This document shows positions 6,919 through 10,278 of a stretch of 10,278 nucleotides of DNA, piece by piece. A program made the translations under genes and the position numbers. This DNA comes from UBA668 sp038328705 (lineage in GTDB: Bacteria > Actinomycetota > Acidimicrobiia > Acidimicrobiales > Ilumatobacteraceae), in NCBI GenBank assembly GCA_038328705.1, contig JBBQMG010000144.1, positions 1 to 10,278 of the forward strand. Reading direction: 5' to 3'. The notes beneath the pieces were generated by a model. That model saw nothing but the letters and a program-made list of their open reading frames with translations, searched no databases and was not told where the DNA came from. Each line of letters begins with the position of its first letter. The first letter of the stretch is position 1.

Positions 6919-7496
6919 ACATCCCCTACGCCCAAGAGCCCATCAGGGCGCCGCGCACTCGCACGCCGGTGAAGCTCGTCATCGTCCTGTGTTGTGCCAT
7001 CGTCGCCTCGATGTGGGTGTACTACTTCGTCTTTGCGACGAATGAGGGGGTGTACCAGGTTCAGGACAAGAGCTGGCGCGTCGCCGCACAGCAAGTTTGT
7101 GTAGCCGCATCGCTCGAACGCGAGGCGTTGGCCGATACGAGTGGCGGCTACCTCGCCAACCCGACCAACGAACAGATGCTCCAGCGCGCCGACATCGTCG
7201 ACAACGCCACCGACATCCTGGATCAGATGGTCACCGACCTTGCCGCGATCCCTGTTGACAACGACAAGGACGCCACGCGGGTGGCGTTCTTCGTGGAGAA
7301 CTATCGCATCGTGCTGTCGGACCGCCGTCGGTACACCGCAGGTTTGCGTTCCTTCGAGCTCGAGCCGTACAACGAAACGGCGGTTGGTGGTGGCCCTGTG
7401 TCGAATGTGGTCCTCGACTTCACCGCCGGGGTCAAGGGCAACGCCGTTCCAGAGTGTTCACCCCCCGGTGAGCTCGGCGGCGACGTCCAAACCTGA
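6915..7496 (+). CDS. Hypothetical membrane-anchored protein, coupled to DoxX
   Basis: I do not recognise this family. The GTG at 6915-6917 overlaps the DoxX TGA (GTGA), giving 193 residues. The frame is open further upstream, but that part is the DoxX gene read in another frame. Residues 1-19 are basic and Pro-rich (RAPRTRTPVK). Residues 20-41 form one hydrophobic helix (LVIVLCCAIVASMWVYYFVF). The rest (about 45-193) should lie outside the membrane. It is largely helical to about residue 147, with Cys62 and Cys181 as the only cysteines beyond the anchor and a possible disulfide pair. The tail PPGELGGDVQT is flexible. The spread-out acidic and Arg residues suggest a four-helix type sensor or scaffold fold, but that is a guess. 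The tight coupling with DoxX implies the two act together in the membrane. The stop codon lies in the first unit of a 13-bp tandem repeat. Confidence 0.82.
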   Translation: MNIPYAQEPIRAPRTRTPVKLVIVLCCAIVASMWVYYFVFATNEGVYQVQDKSWRVAAQQVCVAASLEREALADTSGGYLANPTNEQMLQRADIVDNATDILDQMVTDLAAIPVDNDKDATRVAFFVENYRIVLSDRRRYTAGLRSFELEPYNETAVGGGPVSNVVLDFTAGVKGNAVPECSPPGELGGDVQT

Positions 7497-7529
7497 CGTT
7501 CATACCTGACGTTCATACCTGACGTTCAC
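7491..7529. repeat. 13-bp tandem repeat, three copies, with a stop codon in each unit
   Basis: The unit ACCTGACGTTCAT is repeated at 7491-7503, 7504-7516 and 7517-7529 (last base C instead of T in the third). The first copy contains the TGA stop of the hypothetical protein gene. Because 13 is not a multiple of three, the TGA at 7494, 7507 and 7520 falls in each of the three plus-strand frames. The preceding 13 bases (7478-7490) share GACGTnCA with the unit, suggesting that it arose from the gene's 3' end. It sits between convergent genes. No terminator-like hairpin is visible around it. Confidence 0.9.
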
Positions 7530-7539
7530 AGCCGGCCGA

Positions 7540-8181
7540 CTACGGCACCCGCACCCAGCCCTCGCCTTCGACGTAGCGGCGAATCACTTTCGCCGGCGCG
7601 CCAACTGCGACGGTGTAGTCAGGGATGTCGCCGGTGACCACCGAGTTGGCACCGATGGTGACGTGTTTGCCGATGTTGGAGCCGGGCAGCACGACGGTGC
7701 CGAAGCCCAGCCAGGAGCCATCACCGATCGTCACTGCCCGCTCGGGCTGCGTCTGTTGCGAGATTGGCCGACTGATGTCCTCGTAGCCGTGGTTCTGATC
7801 CGTGATGTAGACGTGGTGGCCGGTCCACACATCGTTACCGATGTCGATGCCGAAGTGGCCGACAATGCCGCTGCCCTTGCCGATCAGGCAGCGGTCGCCG
7901 ATGCGTACCACCGGGTCGGACAGGCAGGCCTGCCCAGGCACCATGCCCGCCGACAGCGTGACCTGCGGGCCGATCATCGTGCCCTCACCGATGTGGATGT
8001 AGTGCTCGTTGAACATCGTGTTGTACGGAAAGCAGATGATGCTGCCGGCGCCAAAGCGGCCGAACAGTTTCCCGGCACGGTCACCTGGCCCGATCGACCC
8101 GACTCGGCTGGCCAACGCCCACCCTCGGCGAACCCACTCGCCGCCAATGCGGTAGCCGACGGCACGGAGCTGATCACGCAT
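7540..8181 (-). CDS. Hexapeptide-repeat (left-handed beta-helix) acyltransferase
   Basis: A 213-residue acyltransferase of the LbetaH superfamily (WbbJ/maltose O-acetyltransferase/colanic-acid acetyltransferase type), probably acetyl-CoA dependent and cytoplasmic, acting as a trimer. Imperfect hexapeptide repeats run from about residue 62 to 198: IHIGEG, TMIGPQ, VVRIGD, RCLIGK, IDIGND, VTIGDG, SWLGFG, SNIGKH, VTIGAN. The catalytic His is His131 in the loop TDQNHGYED, which interrupts the helix as in sugar O-acetyltransferases. The C-terminal TVAVGAPAKVIRR is the standard closing segment. The acceptor (a sugar, glycan or lipid) is not evident, as no glycan-synthesis cluster surrounds it. The ATG at 8181 lacks a clear Shine-Dalgarno but no better start precedes it. 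It is divergent from pcs (44-base gap) and convergent with the DoxX pair. Confidence 0.92.
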   Translation of the reverse strand: MRDQLRAVGYRIGGEWVRRGWALASRVGSIGPGDRAGKLFGRFGAGSIICFPYNTMFNEHYIHIGEGTMIGPQVTLSAGMVPGQACLSDPVVRIGDRCLIGKGSGIVGHFGIDIGNDVWTGHHVYITDQNHGYEDISRPISQQTQPERAVTIGDGSWLGFGTVVLPGSNIGKHVTIGANSVVTGDIPDYTVAVGAPAKVIRRYVEGEGWVRVP

Positions 8182-8207
8182 GCGGCGAAGCTATCGGCCA
8201 CAAGGGG

Positions 8208-8213
8208 TAAGAT
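8208..8213 (+). promoter_or_regulatory. Possible -10 box (TAAGAT) for the pcs operon
   Basis: TAAGAT lies 12 bases before the ATG at 8226. Transcription would start about 6 bases before that ATG, making the mRNA leaderless or nearly so, which fits the absence of any Shine-Dalgarno there. No -35 element is recognisable at the right distance, so this is tentative. Confidence 0.3.
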
Positions 8214-8225
8214 TTGCGCACCCCC

Positions 8226-8996
8226 ATGAGTGCCCCCACCTCCACCGAAACCGCTGCCCTCCGGCACCCGGTCGCAAAAGGCTGGTTCGTCCACTCCTTC
8301 ACGGCCCTCGGCGCGTTGTGCGGCATGTTCGGCCTGATGGCCGTCAGTGATCAGAACTACAAGATCGCCATCCTCTGGCTCGCAATTGCCATGGTGGTCG
8401 ACGGCCTCGATGGGCTGGCCGCCCGCAAGTACGAGGTCAAGACGCACGTGCCGCGTATCGACGGTTACACGCTCGACCTGATCATCGACTTCGTGACCTG
8501 CATCGTCATTCCGGTGTTGTTCATGCTGCGGTTCAACATGCTGCCGCACAATCCGTGGGGCGCGATCATCGCCTCCTTCGTGATGCTGATGTCGGCGCTG
8601 TGGATGTCGCGTACCGACCAGATGACTCACGATCACTACTTCAACGGTTTCCCGTGCGAGTGGAACATGATCGTGCCGACACTGTTCCTGCTGGACATGA
8701 AGCCGTGGCCGACGGCCATTGCGTGCATCCTGTTGGCGCTGACGCAGTTGACGAACTGGAAGTTCCTGCACCCGATGCAGGTGCGCAAATTCCGGCCCCT
8801 CACCATCACCGTCACGGTGGTCTGGCTGGCGGCTGTGCTACTGATGACGGCAGACCTGCCGGCGAGCAACCCCATCGGCAAGGTCTTCCTGGTCGCATGC
8901 CCGCTGTACATCGTCGGCCTTGGCGTGTGGCGCACCCTCACCGGCCCGCACGATGGCGGCGACGAGCAGGTCATGCCTTCCACAATGCACGCATGA
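8226..8996 (+). CDS. pcs: Phosphatidylcholine synthase (CDP-alcohol phosphatidyltransferase)
   Basis: Integral membrane enzyme joining CDP-diacylglycerol and free choline to phosphatidylcholine plus CMP (EC 2.7.8.24). The 256-residue length matches Pcs (about 240-250). The active-site motif is Asp59-x2-Asp62-Gly63-x2-Ala66-Arg67, then 12 residues, then Gly80-x3-Asp84-x3-Asp88. The 12-residue gap, where most CDP-alcohol phosphatidyltransferases have 8, is the mark of Pcs. Other Pcs-like stretches are FVHSFTALGAL (21-31), GFPCEWNMIV (141-150) and KFLHPMQVRKFRPL (179-192). About seven or eight membrane segments are predicted. An in-frame TTG at 8214 is possible, but ATG 8226 is preferred. Its TGA overlaps the next gene's ATG (ATGA). 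Plain phosphatidylserine or phosphatidylglycerophosphate synthase is less likely on motif spacing. Choline would have to be taken up, and no choline transporter gene is in view. Confidence 0.85.
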   Translation: MSAPTSTETAALRHPVAKGWFVHSFTALGALCGMFGLMAVSDQNYKIAILWLAIAMVVDGLDGLAARKYEVKTHVPRIDGYTLDLIIDFVTCIVIPVLFMLRFNMLPHNPWGAIIASFVMLMSALWMSRTDQMTHDHYFNGFPCEWNMIVPTLFLLDMKPWPTAIACILLALTQLTNWKFLHPMQVRKFRPLTITVTVVWLAAVLLMTADLPASNPIGKVFLVACPLYIVGLGVWRTLTGPHDGGDEQVMPSTMHA

Positions 8997-10048
8997 GCGC
9001 GCCGCTGCGCAGCGGCGACGGTTGCCTCACTGACGTGCCCGGCGTGCGCGTGGGGAATGCGCAACGGGTGGGTCGTGGTTGGCGTACCGGCACGACGGTG
9101 GTGCTGCTGCCAGATGACACGGTGGGCAGTGTCGAGGTCCGCGGTGGCGGGCCGGGAACGCGCGAGACCGACTTACTGCACCCGACTGCGACCATGCAGA
9201 CGGTGCACGCCATTTGCCTCACTGGCGGCAGTGCCTACGGGCTGGCCGCCGCGCATGGCGTGATGGCGTATCTGGAAGAGCGCAGTGTCGGCTTCAAGGT
9301 CGGCCTCGCTGCTTCACATGTCGTCCCGATCGTCCCTGCTGCCGTCATTTTCGACCTCGGCCGCGGTGGCAGCTTTGGCAACCGGCCAGACGAATCGTTC
9401 GGTCATCGCGCTGCGGCCGCCGCCCGCGCCCGCCCGTTCGCCAACGGAGCCATCGGGGCAGGTACCGGCGCCCGCGCCCGCGGGCTGCAGGGTGGCGTGG
9501 GCACCGCCAGCACCGTTCTGCCCAATGGCGTGGTCGTGTCGGCCTTGGCAGTCGTCAACTCGGCGGGCACGGTGATCGATCCGTTGACTGGGCTGCCATG
9601 GATGGCCGGCGCCACCCGACTTCGAGCACCCTCCTCAGCCGAGCGACAGGCCCTGCAGGCGCACCTCGACGCAGCGACGCACCCTCTCAACACCACCATC
9701 GGCGTGGTCGCCACGACGGCTGCACTTTCCAAGGCTGAGTGCAACAAGCTGGCGTCCGTCGCCCACGATGGGCTCGCCCGCGCAATTCGCCCGGTGCACT
9801 CCATGCTGGACGGCGACTCCATCTTCGGTGTGTCCACCGGCCGCGACGACTTGGGTTCGATGATCGACTCCTCCGTCGACGGCGAGCCACCGGTGCGGGC
9901 TCGGATTCGCTGGTTGAACGCGGCGCTGGAGGCAGGTGCAGAGTGCTTCGCCGCAGCGTGCACCAACGCGATCGTGAAAGCCGTCGGCAACTCCGACGCA
10001 CCGGCATACCGTGATGTGTGCCCCTCGGCATTTCCCGCGGGCCTGTGA
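8993..10048 (+). CDS. P1 family (S58, DmpA/NylC-like) self-processing peptidase or amidohydrolase
   Basis: A 351-residue N-terminal-nucleophile hydrolase of the DmpA/BapA/NylC fold, close in pattern to mycobacterial Rv1333. These enzymes cut their own chain into alpha and beta subunits, and the new N-terminal Thr or Ser is the nucleophile. The likely cleavage is Asn233-Thr234 within HPLNTTIGVVAT, as in NylC. Other family landmarks are LTDVPGVRVGN (12-22), ICLTGGSAYGL (74-84), VPIVPAAVIFDLGRG (111-125), GAIGAGTGA (152-160), GGVGTAST (167-174) and AHDGLARAIRP (257-267). Known activities include N-terminal aminopeptidase, beta-peptidyl aminopeptidase and nylon-oligomer hydrolase. The true substrate is unknown. 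No signal peptide is present, so it is cytoplasmic. The ATG at 8993 overlaps the pcs TGA (ATGA), and the frame further upstream is only pcs in another frame. Confidence 0.92.
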   Translation: MSAPLRSGDGCLTDVPGVRVGNAQRVGRGWRTGTTVVLLPDDTVGSVEVRGGGPGTRETDLLHPTATMQTVHAICLTGGSAYGLAAAHGVMAYLEERSVGFKVGLAASHVVPIVPAAVIFDLGRGGSFGNRPDESFGHRAAAAARARPFANGAIGAGTGARARGLQGGVGTASTVLPNGVVVSALAVVNSAGTVIDPLTGLPWMAGATRLRAPSSAERQALQAHLDAATHPLNTTIGVVATTAALSKAECNKLASVAHDGLARAIRPVHSMLDGDSIFGVSTGRDDLGSMIDSSVDGEPPVRARIRWLNAALEAGAECFAAACTNAIVKAVGNSDAPAYRDVCPSAFPAGL

Positions 10049-10054
10049 CCGTTG

Positions 10055-10110
10055 CCATGCAAGATACTGCGCGCTTTCGAAACAGTCAGGCGATTGGCTA
10101 GGTTGCATGG
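10055..10110. repeat. Inverted repeat CCATGCAA ... TTGCATGG upstream of panB
   Basis: An 8-bp perfect inverted repeat (10055-10062 and 10103-10110, 40 bases between arms) lies in the 108-base gap between the peptidase and panB. The left arm is part of a smaller palindrome, TTGC-CAT-GCAA (10052-10062). The two arms could be a pair of operator half-sites or duplicate sites for one regulator. No confident -35/-10 promoter is seen, though the gap is the natural place for the panB promoter. Confidence 0.4.
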
Positions 10111-10137
10111 TTCGTCAGGGTGAATGGCACCCCGGTC

Positions 10138-10145
10138 GAAGGAGG
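10138..10145 (+). promoter_or_regulatory. Shine-Dalgarno sequence of panB
   Basis: GAAGGAGG lies 11 bases before the ATG at 10157. It is the strongest ribosome binding site in the window and settles this start over the internal ATG eight codons later. Confidence 0.75.
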
Positions 10146-10156
10146 CCCTCAGCTTC

Positions 10157-10278
10157 ATGACCAGCTCGCTGCCGGACCGCATGAAAATCTCGGTCCCCGA
10201 TCTCCCACGCATGAAGGCGCTGGGCGAGCGAATCACGATGATCACGGCCTACGACGCCACGTTTGCGCGGCTCGTCGA
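10157..10278 (+). CDS. panB: 3-methyl-2-oxobutanoate hydroxymethyltransferase (ketopantoate hydroxymethyltransferase), 5' part
   Basis: First enzyme of pantothenate synthesis: transfers a hydroxymethyl group from 5,10-methylenetetrahydrofolate to 2-oxoisovalerate, giving ketopantoate. It is cytoplasmic and Mg-dependent. Only the first 40 codons are in the window. After a variable start, the segment KISVPDLPRMKALGERITMI followed by TAYDATFARLV is the well-conserved PanB N terminus (first beta strand and helix of the TIM barrel). The metal-binding Asp and Glu residues lie beyond the edge. The start is supported by a strong upstream Shine-Dalgarno. The full gene would be about 260-280 codons. 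Confidence 0.9.
   Translation, partial: MTSSLPDRMKISVPDLPRMKALGERITMITAYDATFARLV

Noticed and set aside
7491..7529. CRISPR-like repeat.
   Set aside because: Units are 13 bp, directly adjacent with no spacers, and no cas genes are present.
7974..8771. Minus-strand open frame of 265 codons across the acyltransferase start and pcs.
   Set aside because: Gln/His/Arg-rich shadow of two well-supported genes.
8555..8992. Upstream extension of the P1 peptidase frame.
   Set aside because: It is pcs read in another frame. Peptidase homology begins at the ATG 8993 (SGDGCLTDVPGVRVGN).
9403..10245. Minus-strand open frame of 280 codons opposite the peptidase and panB start.
   Set aside because: Ser/Ala/Arg-rich antisense translation without domains, while the plus strand is clearly coding.

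Overview
The window reads as chromosomal DNA of a high-GC actinobacterium. The evidence is uniformly GC-rich codon use, GTG starts, 4-base stop/start overlaps, a DUF2510 protein, a CYP124/CYP125-type P450 and a P1-family hydrolase resembling mycobacterial Rv1333. An Acidimicrobiia-like (Ilumatobacter-type) source is my best guess, but this is inference only. The layout is dense, with short intergenic gaps and frequent strand changes. No tRNA, rRNA, insertion sequence, CRISPR array or phage gene is visible.

Left part (1-2740): the 3' three quarters of a cytochrome P450 gene (+) converge on a histidine-phosphatase gene (-), 12 bases apart. Between the phosphatase start and the next gene lies a short open stretch that encodes only the C-terminal half of a cyclic-nucleotide-binding domain, probably a gene remnant. 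A DUF2510 membrane protein (+) follows.

Middle (2747-6336): two minus-strand genes encode the halves of an ABC exporter, coupled by a GTGA overlap with a good ribosome binding site. Their motifs are complementary. The first gene has lost the catalytic Glu and the switch His but keeps a perfect LSGGQ. The second keeps Glu and His but has an altered signature (LSAGE). Together they predict a heterodimer with one working and one degenerate ATP site.

Right-middle (6415-8181): a DoxX-family membrane protein and an unrecognised single-pass anchored protein form a GTGA-coupled pair (+). The pair ends in a perfect 13-bp tandem repeat that places TGA stops in all three frames. A hexapeptide-repeat acyltransferase (-) faces it.

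Right end (8226-10278): a phosphatidylcholine synthase (Pcs) carries the Pcs-specific AR-x12-G spacing of the CDP-alcohol phosphotransferase motif. It is coupled by an ATGA overlap to a self-processing P1/S58-family peptidase. After a 108-base gap with an inverted repeat and a strong Shine-Dalgarno sequence comes the start of panB (pantothenate synthesis), cut by the window edge.

The most interesting points are the Pcs-peptidase pair next to panB, the asymmetric ABC exporter, and the 13-bp three-frame-stop repeat. I see no clear-cut new multi-gene system.
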